A DNA stretch of 64,000 bases from Thiopseudomonas denitrificans (GCF_002866065.1 NZ_LNJZ01000005.1:354144-418143), one strand, 5' to 3'; counted from the stretch's first letter, positions 26,817 to 35,725 are shown. Translations and numbers: made by a program. Notes: generated from the letters alone by a model not told the origin.

Positions 26817-27632
26817 ATGTCAAACAAGAACCCTGTTCAAGTAATTGCAGTAACCGGAGGCAAGGGCGGCGTGGGTAAAACCAACGTTTCCGTCAACCTG
26901 TCCGTGGCCCTGGCCGGGCTGGGTCGCCGGGTCATCCTGCTGGATGCCGACTTTGGCCTGGCCAACGTTGACGTACTGCTCGGCCTCGAGCCCAAGCGGA
27001 CCCTGAGCGAAGTCATGGCCGGTGAGTGCGACCTGCGTGATGTATTGCTGACAGGGCCGGGTGGCATCAAGATTGTACCGGCGTCCTCCGGAACGCAGGA
27101 CCTGGTCTCGATGACACCCTTGCAGCATGCCGGGCTGATTCAGGCCTTCAGTGAGCTGGGTGACAATCTGGATGTGCTGGTGATTGATACCGCCGCCGGC
27201 ATTGGCGATTCCGTCCTCAGCTTTGTCCGCGCAGCCCAGGAAGTCGTTCTGGTGGTGTGTGACGAGCCGACGTCGATCACCGATGCCTATGCGCTGATCA
27301 AATTGCTCAACAAGCAGTTTGGCATCACCCGGTTCCGGGTGCTGGCGAATATGACGCATACTCCCCAGGAAGGGCGCAACCTGTACAACAAGCTGGTGAA
27401 TGTGACCGAACGTTTTCTTGATGATGTGGCCTTGCAGTATCTGGGTGCCGTGCCCTATGACGAGATGGTGCGCAAGGCCGTTCAGCGCCAGCGTCCCGTG
27501 TACGAGGCCTATCCGCGCAGCAAGGCGTCCCAGGCGTTTCGCGCCATTGCACAAAAGGTCGATGCCTGGCCGCTGACAGATACGCCGCGGGGGCATCTGG
27601 AGTTTTTTGTCGACCGGCTGATCGGCTCGTAA
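26817..27632 (+). CDS. fleN: Flagellar number regulator FleN (MinD-like ATPase)
   Basis: 271-aa ATPase with the deviant Walker A motif GGKGGVGKTN. In Pseudomonas FleN (FlhG) binds FleQ and keeps flagellar number at one. LDADFGLANVDVLLG and DTAAGIGDSVLSF are the switch regions. It lacks a separate DNA-binding domain. Located between flhF and fliA, as in other polar flagellates. Confidence 0.97.
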   Translation: MSNKNPVQVIAVTGGKGGVGKTNVSVNLSVALAGLGRRVILLDADFGLANVDVLLGLEPKRTLSEVMAGECDLRDVLLTGPGGIKIVPASSGTQDLVSMTPLQHAGLIQAFSELGDNLDVLVIDTAAGIGDSVLSFVRAAQEVVLVVCDEPTSITDAYALIKLLNKQFGITRFRVLANMTHTPQEGRNLYNKLVNVTERFLDDVALQYLGAVPYDEMVRKAVQRQRPVYEAYPRSKASQAFRAIAQKVDAWPLTDTPRGHLEFFVDRLIGS

Positions 27633-27655
27633 ATATATGGAAGCAAGGTAAGGTA

Positions 27656-28393
27656 ATGGCATTTTCCAGCGGACTGCAGATGTACAACCGGGCAAGCGGA
27701 GGGGATGAGCAATCCCGCCTGCTTGAGCAGCACGCTACTCTGGTCAAGCGCATTGCCTACCACATGCTGGCCCGTCTGCCGGCCAGCGTCCAGGTCGAAG
27801 ATTTGATCCAGGCCGGCATGATCGGCCTGCTGGAAGCGGCCAGGAAATTTGACGCCAGCAAGGGTGCCAGCTTTGAAACCTTTGTCGGCATCCGCATCCG
27901 TGGTGCCATGCTCGACGAGGTGCGCAAGGGCGACTGGGCACCACGTTCGGTGCACCGCAACACCCGTATGGTCGGTGATGCAGTCAGGGAAGTGGAGAAG
28001 CGCACCGGGCGCGATGCGACCGATCGCGAGGTGGCCAAAGAACTGGGTGTCGATCTGGATGAATATTATCGGATGTTGGCCGATACAAGGGGAAGCCGGC
28101 TGTTCAGCTTCGATGATCTGATGGAAGATGGCGCGCCGGAGCCCAAGTATGGGCAGAGTCATGAACCGGGTTACGCCACGGAAGATGAGCGCTTTCGTGA
28201 GGCGCTGGCCGAAGCGATTGACGGGTTGCCGGAGCGGGAGCGTCTGGTGCTTTCGTTGTATTACAACGAAGAACTGAACCTGAAGGAAATCGGCCAGGTA
28301 CTGGGTGTCAGCGAATCCCGGGTGAGCCAGCTGCACAGCCAGTGCGCGGCGCGTTTGCGCAGCCGCCTGTCAGACTGGCGCTCCGGCTCCTAG
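27656..28393 (+). CDS. fliA: RNA polymerase sigma-28 factor FliA
   Basis: 245-aa sigma factor for late flagellar and chemotaxis genes. Region 2 includes LIQAGMIGLLEAARKFD and FVGIRIRGAMLDEVR; region 4 includes LPERERLVLSLYYNEELNLKEIG and the helix-turn-helix VSESRVSQLHS. Its probable targets in this window are the sigma-28 promoters before cheW (36419-36445) and cheV (50789-50815). It is the last gene of the flhA operon before a 145-nt gap. Confidence 0.97.
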   Translation: MAFSSGLQMYNRASGGDEQSRLLEQHATLVKRIAYHMLARLPASVQVEDLIQAGMIGLLEAARKFDASKGASFETFVGIRIRGAMLDEVRKGDWAPRSVHRNTRMVGDAVREVEKRTGRDATDREVAKELGVDLDEYYRMLADTRGSRLFSFDDLMEDGAPEPKYGQSHEPGYATEDERFREALAEAIDGLPERERLVLSLYYNEELNLKEIGQVLGVSESRVSQLHSQCAARLRSRLSDWRSGS

Positions 28394-28538
28394 ATTTCTC
28401 TGGCTGATGGTTGCAAGGGGGCCGGAATGGCAGGCAGTGCCGCCGGGTGGAAAACCAACAGGGATCAAGGCTGTTAATGGATACCAATGATATATATACG
28501 TCGGACACTGCCGGCAGATTAAACATTTGGAGGTTTGC

Positions 28539-28925
28539 TTGAACAAGAACATGAAAATCCTGATTGTTGATGACTTTTCAACAATGAGGCGGATCATCAA
28601 GAACCTCTTGCGTGACCTCGGCTTTACCAATACCGAGGAAGCCGATGACGGTTCCACCGCATTGCCTATGCTGCAAAGCGGCAACTTCGATTTTCTGGTG
28701 ACCGACTGGAACATGCCGCAGATGACCGGCATCGACCTGCTGCGCGCAGTCCGGGCCGATGAGCGTCTCAAGCATTTGCCGGTGCTGATGGTTACGGCCG
28801 AAGCCAAGCGGGACCAGATCATCGAAGCGGCCCAGGCCGGCGTCAACGGATATGTGGTCAAGCCTTTTACTGCACAAGCGTTGCAGGACAAGATCGAGAA
28901 GATTTTTGAGCGCGTCAACGGTTGA
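28539..28925 (+). CDS. cheY: Chemotaxis response regulator CheY
   Basis: Single-domain receiver that binds the flagellar switch when phosphorylated by CheA. The phosphoacceptor Asp is in TDWNMP, with the acidic pair in ILIVDDFS and the conserved Lys in [12 protein letters not shown] at 28539 is chosen because GGAGG ends five bases before it; the ATG at 28551 gives the usual 124-aa product but would be 17 nt from that site. The stop overlaps the cheZ start. Confidence 0.95.
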   Translation: MNKNMKILIVDDFSTMRRIIKNLLRDLGFTNTEEADDGSTALPMLQSGNFDFLVTDWNMPQMTGIDLLRAVRADERLKHLPVLMVTAEAKRDQIIEAAQAGVNGYVVKPFTAQALQDKIEKIFERVNG

Positions 28926-29737
28926 TGCGGTCCGATTCGGGGTTGGCCGTGACACAATACGAGAGCATACAGGCCCGTTTGCAACAGGCCGTAGAACAGC
29001 ATGCCGGGCGCCTGCAAGAGCACCTGGCTGCCGGTGACTGGGCGGCCGCAGCACAGCTGGTTGACCAAATCAATGACATCCGCAACCAGAGCCTGTACGA
29101 GGAAGTGGCCAAGCTGACGCGAGAGTTGCACAGCGCCATTCTGGATCTGCAGATCGAGAGCGGCACTCCCCATGCACAGGAAATGTCGCAGATCAACGAT
29201 GTCAACGAACGGCTGAACTATGTCATGAACATGACGGAAAAAGCAGCCAATGACACGATGGACCTGGTTGAGGCCAGCGCTCCGCTGGTCAACTACATCA
29301 GTTATGAAGCACAAAGCCTGACCGCTGACTGGCAGCGATTTACCCGGCGCGAAATGCCGCTGGACGAATTCAGGGACCTGGCGCGCCGTGTCGAGGCCTT
29401 TTTGCTGCGCAGCCTGCACGACAGTGACCAGATGTCGGCCCATCTCAATGACATACTGACAGCCCAGAGCTTTCAGGACCTGACCGGCCAGGTGATCAAG
29501 CGTGTCACCGAGCTGATTGGCTATGTGGAAGACAGCCTAGCCCGCATGGGCGGCATGGCCAGAACCGTTGATCTGGTTGCTGGCATAGAGCACGACCCGG
29601 AAACCCTGCAAAAAAGCAGTCAGCCCCGACAAAGTGACTCCAGGGGTGAAGGTCCGCAGATTCGTGCCGATAAAGGAGAAGATGTCGTATCTAATCAGGT
29701 TGATGTCGACGATTTATTATCCAGCTTAGGGCTGTAA
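28925..29737 (+). CDS. cheZ: CheY-phosphate phosphatase CheZ
   Basis: 270-aa helical phosphatase of CheY-P. The helical-hairpin region holds DVNERLNYVMNMTEKAAN and the active-site helix ILTAQSFQDLTGQVIKRV, with the catalytic Gln in the QDLTGQ segment. A flexible linker leads to the CheY-binding tail VDVDDLLSSLGL at the extreme C-terminus. The ATG overlaps the cheY stop by one base. Confidence 0.96.
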   Translation: MRSDSGLAVTQYESIQARLQQAVEQHAGRLQEHLAAGDWAAAAQLVDQINDIRNQSLYEEVAKLTRELHSAILDLQIESGTPHAQEMSQINDVNERLNYVMNMTEKAANDTMDLVEASAPLVNYISYEAQSLTADWQRFTRREMPLDEFRDLARRVEAFLLRSLHDSDQMSAHLNDILTAQSFQDLTGQVIKRVTELIGYVEDSLARMGGMARTVDLVAGIEHDPETLQKSSQPRQSDSRGEGPQIRADKGEDVVSNQVDVDDLLSSLGL

Positions 29738-29749
29738 GGAGAGCTTGCG

Positions 29750-31882
29750 ATGAGCTTCGAAGCCGATGAAGAAATTCTCCAGGATTTTTTGGTGGAAGCC
29801 GGAGAAATTCTCGAGCTGTTGTCCGAGCAGCTGGTTGAACTGGAGAGTTCCCCGGACGACATGAACTTGCTGAATGCGATCTTCCGTGGCTTTCATACGG
29901 TCAAGGGCGGTGCCGGCTTTTTGCAGCTCAACGAGCTGGTTGAGTGTTGTCATGTGGCTGAAAACGTATTTGACATCCTGCGCAAGGGTGAGCGCCGGGT
30001 CAGCGCGGAGCTGATGGATGTGGTGCTGGAAGCGCTCGACAACGTCAACAGCATGTTTCATCAGGTGCGCGAGCGTACCGAGGTTACCCCGGCTCCGGCC
30101 GCGCTGCTGGAGCAGCTGGCCATTCTGGCCGAGCCCGAGTCTGCCCAGCCTGCCGTGGCCGAGGAGACGGCAGAAGAAGTCGACGAAGCCGATCGCGAAT
30201 TCGAACAGATGCTGGCCATGAGTTCTCCGGAACCGCCGGAGCCGGCTCCCGGTGATGCCAGTGACATTATCAGTGAAGATGAGTTCGAGGCGCTGCTCGA
30301 CCAGCTGCATGGCGAGGGTCGCGGGCCGGCGGCCACAGCTGTTGCCCCGGCCGCTACAGAGGCTGCCACGGGCGATGAAATTACCGAAGATGAATTTGAG
30401 GCATTGCTCGACCAGCTCCACGGCGAAGGCAAGTTCGGCGGAGTGGAAAACGTAGCGGATACCGCCGCAGCCAGCGCCGGCGAGGAGCAGAAGCCAGACA
30501 GTGATGAAATCACTGATGACGAATTTGAGTCCCTGCTTGACCAGCTGCATGGCAAGGGTCGCTTCCAGGTGCGCCCCATGGCAAATGATGGCGCTGCCAC
30601 CCCGGCTGCCAGCCAGCAAAAGTCTGCCGCACCGGTTGCCAAGGCAGCGCCGGCAGCTCCTGTCGCGACACGCAACTCTTCGGCAGCTCCTGCCGCGACA
30701 CGCAACTCTTCGTCAGCTCCGGTTGAAGAGACCACTGTACGGGTCGATACTGCCCGCCTTGATGACATCATGAACATGGTTGGCGAGCTGGTGCTGGTGC
30801 GTAACCGGCTGGTTCGCCTCGGCCTGGACAGTGAAGACGAGGACATGGCCAAGGCCGTGTCCAACCTGGATGTGGTCACGGCTGATCTGCAATCTGCCGT
30901 GATGAAAACACGCATGCAGCCGATCAAGAAGGTGTTTGGCCGCTTTCCGCGACTGGTGCGTGACATGGCGCGCAGCCTGAAAAAGGAAATCAGCCTGGAG
31001 CTGGTGGGTGAAGATACCGACCTCGATAAAAACCTGGTTGAAGCACTGGCCGACCCGCTGGTGCACCTGGTGCGCAACTCCGTGGACCACGGTATTGAAA
31101 TGCCGGACGAGCGCGAAGCCGCCGGCAAGAGCCGTACCGGCAAGGTGGTGTTGTCCGCTGCCCAGGAGGGCGATCATATCCTGCTGATGATCACCGATGA
31201 CGGCAAGGGCATGAATGCCGATGTGCTACGTGCCAAAGCAGTGGAAAAGGGCATGCTGGACAAGGATGCGGCCGACCGCCTGACCGAGCTGGAGTGCTAT
31301 AACCTGATTTTTGCACCGGGTTTCTCCACCAAGACGGAAATCTCCGACGTGTCCGGACGTGGCGTGGGCATGGATGTGGTCAACACCAAGATTGCCCAGC
31401 TCAACGGCAGCGTCAATGTGTATTCCAAGCCGGGCGAAGGCTCGCAGGTGGTCATCAAGGTTCCCTTGACGCTGGCGATCATGCCGACCCTGATGGTGAT
31501 GCTGAATGAGCATGCCTTTGCCTTCCCGCTGGTCAACGTCAATGAAATCTTCCATCTGGACCTGTCGCGCACCAACATTGTTGACGGCCAGGAAGTGGTG
31601 ATTGTGCGCAACAAGGCGCTGCCGCTGTTTTATCTCAGCCGCTGGCTGCAGCCGGAGCGTCGGCACGAACAGCAAAAAGATGGCCATGTGGTGCTGGTCA
31701 GTGTCGGTGACAAGCGCGTCGGCTTTGTCGTCGATCAGCTGATCGGGCAGGAAGAAGTGGTGATCAAGCCGCTGGGGCGTGGTTTGCAGGGAACCCCCGG
31801 CATGTCCGGTGCAACCATTACCGGTGACGGCCGCATTGCCCTGATCCTGGATGTGCCCGGGGTGCTGAAACACTACGCCTGA
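29750..31882 (+). CDS. cheA: Chemotaxis histidine kinase CheA
   Basis: 710-aa kinase of the flagellar chemotaxis array. The P1 domain carries H49 in FRGFHTVKGGAGF. Residues about 130-325 form a long acidic, Ala/Pro-rich linker that replaces a recognisable P2 domain and contains three copies of an ITEDEFEALLDQLHGEG-like motif (about 173-190, 209-227, 252-270). P3 dimerisation starts near DTARLDDIMNMVGELV, P4 has NSVDHGIE (N box), DDGKGM (G1) and GRGVGMDVV (G2), and P5 is the CheW-like C-terminus. Confidence 0.97.
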   Translation: MSFEADEEILQDFLVEAGEILELLSEQLVELESSPDDMNLLNAIFRGFHTVKGGAGFLQLNELVECCHVAENVFDILRKGERRVSAELMDVVLEALDNVNSMFHQVRERTEVTPAPAALLEQLAILAEPESAQPAVAEETAEEVDEADREFEQMLAMSSPEPPEPAPGDASDIISEDEFEALLDQLHGEGRGPAATAVAPAATEAATGDEITEDEFEALLDQLHGEGKFGGVENVADTAAASAGEEQKPDSDEITDDEFESLLDQLHGKGRFQVRPMANDGAATPAASQQKSAAPVAKAAPAAPVATRNSSAAPAATRNSSSAPVEETTVRVDTARLDDIMNMVGELVLVRNRLVRLGLDSEDEDMAKAVSNLDVVTADLQSAVMKTRMQPIKKVFGRFPRLVRDMARSLKKEISLELVGEDTDLDKNLVEALADPLVHLVRNSVDHGIEMPDEREAAGKSRTGKVVLSAAQEGDHILLMITDDGKGMNADVLRAKAVEKGMLDKDAADRLTELECYNLIFAPGFSTKTEISDVSGRGVGMDVVNTKIAQLNGSVNVYSKPGEGSQVVIKVPLTLAIMPTLMVMLNEHAFAFPLVNVNEIFHLDLSRTNIVDGQEVVIVRNKALPLFYLSRWLQPERRHEQQKDGHVVLVSVGDKRVGFVVDQLIGQEEVVIKPLGRGLQGTPGMSGATITGDGRIALILDVPGVLKHYA
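30652..30711 (+). repeat. 30-bp tandem direct repeat inside cheA
   Basis: Two adjacent 30-bp units (30652-30681 and 30682-30711) differ at a single position and are followed by a partial third. They encode AAPVATRNSS and AAPAATRNSS in the linker just before P3. The near identity suggests recent duplication or slippage; length may vary between strains. Confidence 0.75.
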
Positions 31883-31911
31883 ATGCTGGTCCAGTTTTAA
31901 GGAAAAGGTGA

Positions 31912-33087
31912 ATGGCTGTAAAAGTCTTGATTGTTGATGATTCGGGTTTTTTCCGTCGCCGGTTGAGCGAGATCCTGGCGGCCGACTCCCGTATCGAGGT
32001 GGTGGGCACTGCCAGCAATGGCCAGGAGGCGATCGACAAAACTCTTGAGTTGCGCCCGGACGTGATCACCATGGACTACGAAATGCCGGTCATGGACGGA
32101 ATTTCCGCCGTACGGCAGATCATGCAGCGTTGTCCGACCCCGGTATTGATGTTTTCTTCGCTGACCCATGAGGGGGCGCGAGTAACCCTGGATGCGCTGG
32201 AAGCGGGCGCGGTTGATTATCTGCCGAAAAATTTCGAGGATATTTCCCGCAATCCGCAAAAAGTCCGGCAGATGCTGTGTGACAAGGTCCAGGCACTGGC
32301 ACGAACCAATCGCGGGGGGCTTGGCCAGCGGACGTTGTCGTCGCTACGCAGCACGGCTCCGGTGACAACACCGTCTGTGGCGCGTCCCGCTGCGGCAGCG
32401 GTGACGGCAAGCGCGGGCACTGCCCGGAGCCTGCGCACCACCCGCACACCGCTCGCAGACATGCCGGCTGCGGACGTACCGGCAGCGGGGCCCGCTGCCG
32501 GCGCTGCGGTTAAAGCCCAGCGCCGGGCCTACAAACTGGTGGCCATCGGAACCTCGACAGGTGGCCCGGTTGCCTTGCAACAGGTGTTGACAGCCTTGCC
32601 GGCCAGTTTTCCCGCCCCGATCGTACTGGTCCAGCACATGCCCGGTACCTTTACCCGGGCGTTTGCCGACCGGCTCGACAAGCTGTGCAACATCAGCGTG
32701 AAGGAAGCCGAAGACGGCGATATCCTGCGACCGGGGCTTGCCTTGCTGGCACCTGGCGGCAAGCAGATGATGATTGATACCCGTGGCCAGGTGCGCATCC
32801 TGCCCGGTGACGAGCGCCTCAATTACAAGCCCAGCGTCGATGTCACCTTTGGCTCGGCGGCCAAGGTTTACCAGGACAAGGTACTGGCAGTGGTGCTGAC
32901 CGGCATGGGTTCGGACGGACGCGAAGGTGCCCGCTTGCTGAAAGCGGCCGGCAGCCAGGTCTGGGCACAGGACGAAGCCAGCTGTGTGATCTATGGCATG
33001 CCGATGGCCGTGGTCAAGGCCGGCCTGGCTGACCAGATAGTTTCACTCAACGACGTCGGCCCGTCCCTGGCAGAGGCTTGCATCTGA
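31912..33087 (+). CDS. cheB: Chemotaxis protein-glutamate methylesterase CheB
   Basis: 391-aa two-domain response regulator that removes methyl groups from chemoreceptors. The receiver has VLIVDDSG and the phosphoacceptor D55 in TMDYEMP. An Ala/Thr-rich linker (about residues 140-205) leads to the esterase domain with the catalytic Ser in GTSTGGP, His in VQHMPG and Asp in GMGSDG. The stop overlaps the motC start. Confidence 0.97.
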   Translation: MAVKVLIVDDSGFFRRRLSEILAADSRIEVVGTASNGQEAIDKTLELRPDVITMDYEMPVMDGISAVRQIMQRCPTPVLMFSSLTHEGARVTLDALEAGAVDYLPKNFEDISRNPQKVRQMLCDKVQALARTNRGGLGQRTLSSLRSTAPVTTPSVARPAAAAVTASAGTARSLRTTRTPLADMPAADVPAAGPAAGAAVKAQRRAYKLVAIGTSTGGPVALQQVLTALPASFPAPIVLVQHMPGTFTRAFADRLDKLCNISVKEAEDGDILRPGLALLAPGGKQMMIDTRGQVRILPGDERLNYKPSVDVTFGSAAKVYQDKVLAVVLTGMGSDGREGARLLKAAGSQVWAQDEASCVIYGMPMAVVKAGLADQIVSLNDVGPSLAEACI

Positions 33088-33827
33088 TGGATATTCTCAG
33101 CCTGATCGGACTGGCCATGGCATTCATTGCCATCATTGGCGGCAATTTCCTTGAAGGTGGCCACATAGGCGCACTGATCAACGGTCCGGCAGCGCTGATT
33201 GTATTTGGTGGCACCCTGGGCGCGGCGCTGTTGCAAACTCCCGTCAGCCATTTCAAGCGTGGTTTGCAGTTGCTGCGCTGGGCTTTTTTCCCTCCGGTCA
33301 CCGACATGCAGCGCGGCATCAACAGCATCATTGGCTGGAGTATGGTGGCGCGCAAGGACGGTTTGCTCGGGCTTGAGTCAATCGCCGACGCGGAGCCTGA
33401 TCCCTATGCCCGCAAGGGGCTTCAGCTGTTGGTCGACGGAGCCGAGCCGGAAAACATCCGCAGTGTGCTCGAGGTGGATTTCTACACCCAGGAAAGCCGT
33501 GACCTGCAGGCAGCCAGGATCTATGAAAGCATGGGCGGATATGCACCCACCGTCGGCATCATCGGTGCCGTCATGGGGCTGATCCATGTCATGGGCAACC
33601 TGGCCGACCCTTCGCAGCTGGGCACCGGCATCGCCGTTGCCTTTGTCGCGACTATTTATGGCGTGGCGGTAGCCAACCTGATCCTGCTGCCGCTGGCGGG
33701 GAAGATCAAGACAGTCGTATTGCGCCAGTCACGTTACCGGGAAATGATGCTGGAAGGGTTGCTGTCGATTGCCGACGGGGAGAACCCGCGCTCCATTGAA
33801 ATGAAGCTCCAGGGTTTTCTGGAGTAG
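33087..33827 (+). CDS. motC: Flagellar motor stator protein MotC (MotA family)
   Basis: 246-aa MotA-type stator subunit with four membrane segments. The family region GYAPTVGIIGAVMGLIHVM and the following LGTGIAVAFVATIYGVAVANL are clear. The cytoplasmic loop between spans 2 and 3 carries the torque-generating charged residues. The ATG at 33087 overlaps the cheB stop. Pairs with MotD encoded next; Pseudomonas has this second stator set besides MotAB. Confidence 0.95.
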   Translation: MDILSLIGLAMAFIAIIGGNFLEGGHIGALINGPAALIVFGGTLGAALLQTPVSHFKRGLQLLRWAFFPPVTDMQRGINSIIGWSMVARKDGLLGLESIADAEPDPYARKGLQLLVDGAEPENIRSVLEVDFYTQESRDLQAARIYESMGGYAPTVGIIGAVMGLIHVMGNLADPSQLGTGIAVAFVATIYGVAVANLILLPLAGKIKTVVLRQSRYREMMLEGLLSIADGENPRSIEMKLQGFLE

Positions 33828-33830
33828 GCC

Positions 33831-34580
33831 ATGGCACGCAGAAGACGCCAGGATGATCCGCCCAGCCATGAGCGCTGGCTGGTGTCCTATGCGGACTTCA
33901 TCACCCTGCTGTTTGCATTCTTTGTCGTGATGTACTCGATCTCTTCGGTCAACGAAGGCAAGTACAAAGTACTATCTGAAGCAATGGAAGGGATTTTCAG
34001 CCAGCAGGACAAATCGATCAAACCGATTCCGATCGGCCAGGAAAATGTGCGTGGTGTCGATGCCGAAGGAGGGGAGCAGGAAGGGGAAACCGAAAAGGAG
34101 CCTCTGGCGCGGATTGCCGACGAGATCCGGGAAGAGTTTTCCAGCCTGCTCGGCGACGGACAGTTGCACGTCCGTGCCAACGAGCTCTGGCTGGAGCTTG
34201 AACTCAGCTCGAACCTGCTGTTCCCCTTGGCAGATGCTGTTCCCCGTCAGGAAGGCTTTGATATTGTCGAAAAAATAGCAAAGATCCTGGCACCTTATGA
34301 CAACCCCATCCAGGTTGAGGGCTTCACCGACAACCTGCCCATTCGTACTGCCCTGTATCCGACCAACTGGGAGCTGTCAGCGGCACGTGCAGCCAGTATC
34401 GTGCGCATGCTGGCGCTGGATGGAGTGGCTCCCGAGCGCCTGGCAGCTGTCGGCTATGGCGAGTTTCAGCCGGTTGCCGATAACAGCACCGCCGAAGGGC
34501 GGGCCAAAAACCGCCGGGTGGTCCTGATCATTTCGCGCAACACCGAAGGCCGGCATATGCGAGGCTTTGCGTCTGAGTGA
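33831..34580 (+). CDS. motD: Flagellar motor stator protein MotD (MotB family)
   Basis: 249-aa MotB-type subunit with one membrane span. D22 in SYADFITLLFAFFVVMY is the expected proton-carrying residue. An acidic periplasmic plug/linker precedes an OmpA-like peptidoglycan-binding domain (LSAARAASIVRML, GYGEFQPVADN, AKNRRVVL). Only 3 nt separate it from motC. Confidence 0.95.
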   Translation: MARRRRQDDPPSHERWLVSYADFITLLFAFFVVMYSISSVNEGKYKVLSEAMEGIFSQQDKSIKPIPIGQENVRGVDAEGGEQEGETEKEPLARIADEIREEFSSLLGDGQLHVRANELWLELELSSNLLFPLADAVPRQEGFDIVEKIAKILAPYDNPIQVEGFTDNLPIRTALYPTNWELSAARAASIVRMLALDGVAPERLAAVGYGEFQPVADNSTAEGRAKNRRVVLIISRNTEGRHMRGFASE

Positions 34581-34764
34581 TGTCCGGCACCGGTTACCAG
34601 CCGCTTTACCATGGCGTGGAGGGAGCTATGCCGGCGGCTGCCAGGCCGGACCTGCCGTGCTGGAATGCCCCTTTTTCGCATCAGCCCGACATTGACGGCA
34701 TGGCGGCTGCCCATGCAGTTGGCATGCAGCTTGCTTGAGATGGCTCAATGGGATCATGACAGGA

Positions 34765-34794
34765 AGGTAACGTCATAAACATGACGCCGTACCT
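34765..34794. promoter_or_regulatory. Inverted repeat upstream of parC
   Basis: AGGTAACGTCAT and ATGACGCCGTACCT are imperfect reverse complements around AAAC, 20 nt before the parC ATG. This could be an operator or an mRNA hairpin over the translation start region. Confidence 0.35.
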
Positions 34795-34813
34795 GTTGCG
34801 CTGGAGATGAAGT

Positions 34814-35605
34814 ATGAAAGTTTGGGCCGTGGCAAACCAGAAAGGTGGCGTCGGCAAGACCACCACCACCGTCGCGCTGGCCGGCTTGCTGGCTGATGCC
34901 GGACGCCGGGTGCTGGTGGTTGATCTTGACCCGCACGGGTCACTGACCAGCTATTTCGGCTATGACCCCGATACCCTGGAAAACAGCTGCTATGACCTGT
35001 TTACCGCCGGCGGCAAAGTGGACCCCGAACTGCCGCGCAGCCTGCTGCTGGAAACCAGCCACGAGCGGATCAGCCTGATGCCTTCGAGTACCGCAGTAGC
35101 AGTGCTCGAGCGCCAGTCACTGGGCCAGGGCGGGCTGGGACTGGTGGTCAGCAAGGCGCTGGAGCATCTGTCCGGCGAGTTTGACTTTGCCCTGCTCGAC
35201 AACCCGCCGTTGCTGGGCGTGCTGATGGTCAATGCACTGGCCGCCAGCGAGCTGCTGGTCATCCCGGTGCAGACCGAGTTTCTGGCCATCAAGGGCCTGG
35301 AGAGCATGATCAACACCCTGCACATGGTCAACCGCTCGCGCCGGCAGCCGTTGCCTTACAGCATTGTGCCCACCATGTTCGACCGCCGTACTCAGGCGTC
35401 CCTGTCAACGCTGCGCTATCTGCGCAACCAGTACAACGAACATCTGTGGCAGGCGTACATTCCGATTGATACGCGGCTGCGTGATGCCAGCCGCGCCGGC
35501 CTGGTGCCTTCGGTGCAGGACAAGAACAGCCGGGGCGTACTGGCCTACCGGGTGCTGCTCAAGCATTTGCTGCAGCAGTCGATGCAGATTGAACAGAGCG
35601 CTTGA
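34814..35605 (+). CDS. parC: ParA-like ATPase ParC for polar chemotaxis arrays
   Basis: 263-aa ParA/Soj-type ATPase with deviant Walker A QKGGVGKTTTT, switch LVVDLDPHGSLT and Walker B DNPPLLG. There is no N-terminal DNA-binding domain and no parB nearby, so plasmid-type segregation is unlikely. Its place between the stator genes and a CheW-domain gene matches ParC, which recruits chemoreceptor arrays to the pole in Vibrio and Pseudomonas. The preceding 233-nt gap carries an inverted repeat. Confidence 0.88.
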   Translation: MKVWAVANQKGGVGKTTTTVALAGLLADAGRRVLVVDLDPHGSLTSYFGYDPDTLENSCYDLFTAGGKVDPELPRSLLLETSHERISLMPSSTAVAVLERQSLGQGGLGLVVSKALEHLSGEFDFALLDNPPLLGVLMVNALAASELLVIPVQTEFLAIKGLESMINTLHMVNRSRRQPLPYSIVPTMFDRRTQASLSTLRYLRNQYNEHLWQAYIPIDTRLRDASRAGLVPSVQDKNSRGVLAYRVLLKHLLQQSMQIEQSA

Positions 35606-35634
35606 GCCGGTGCAGGCCGTGATTTCACCGCTAT

Positions 35635-35685
35635 CCCCTGTTAACGCAGGGGTAATGCATGGCGGCCAACGGGAATGCCCATGCA
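35635..35685 (+). other. Two hairpins between parC and parP
   Basis: CCCCTG 35635-35640 pairs with CAGGGG 35647-35652, and TGCATGG 35656-35662 pairs with CCATGCA 35679-35685. No T tract follows, so they are unlikely to be terminators; they may shape mRNA processing between the two genes. Confidence 0.35.
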
Positions 35686-35725
35686 ATAAAATACAGCGAA
35701 CCGATATGCAATCAGGAACAGAGTG

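Noticed and set aside
28401-28417. Sigma-54 promoter candidate upstream of cheY (CTGGCTGATGGTTGCA)
   Set aside because: GG and GC are nine rather than ten bases apart, which sigma-54 does not normally accept.
28462-28491. Sigma-28 promoter candidate upstream of cheY (TCAAGGCT ... GATA)
   Set aside because: The spacing is about two bases too long and GCC is missing before GATA, unlike the good matches before cheW and cheV.
34814-35605. Chromosome or plasmid partition ParA
   Set aside because: No parB gene or parS-like repeats nearby, and its place within chemotaxis genes fits ParC.
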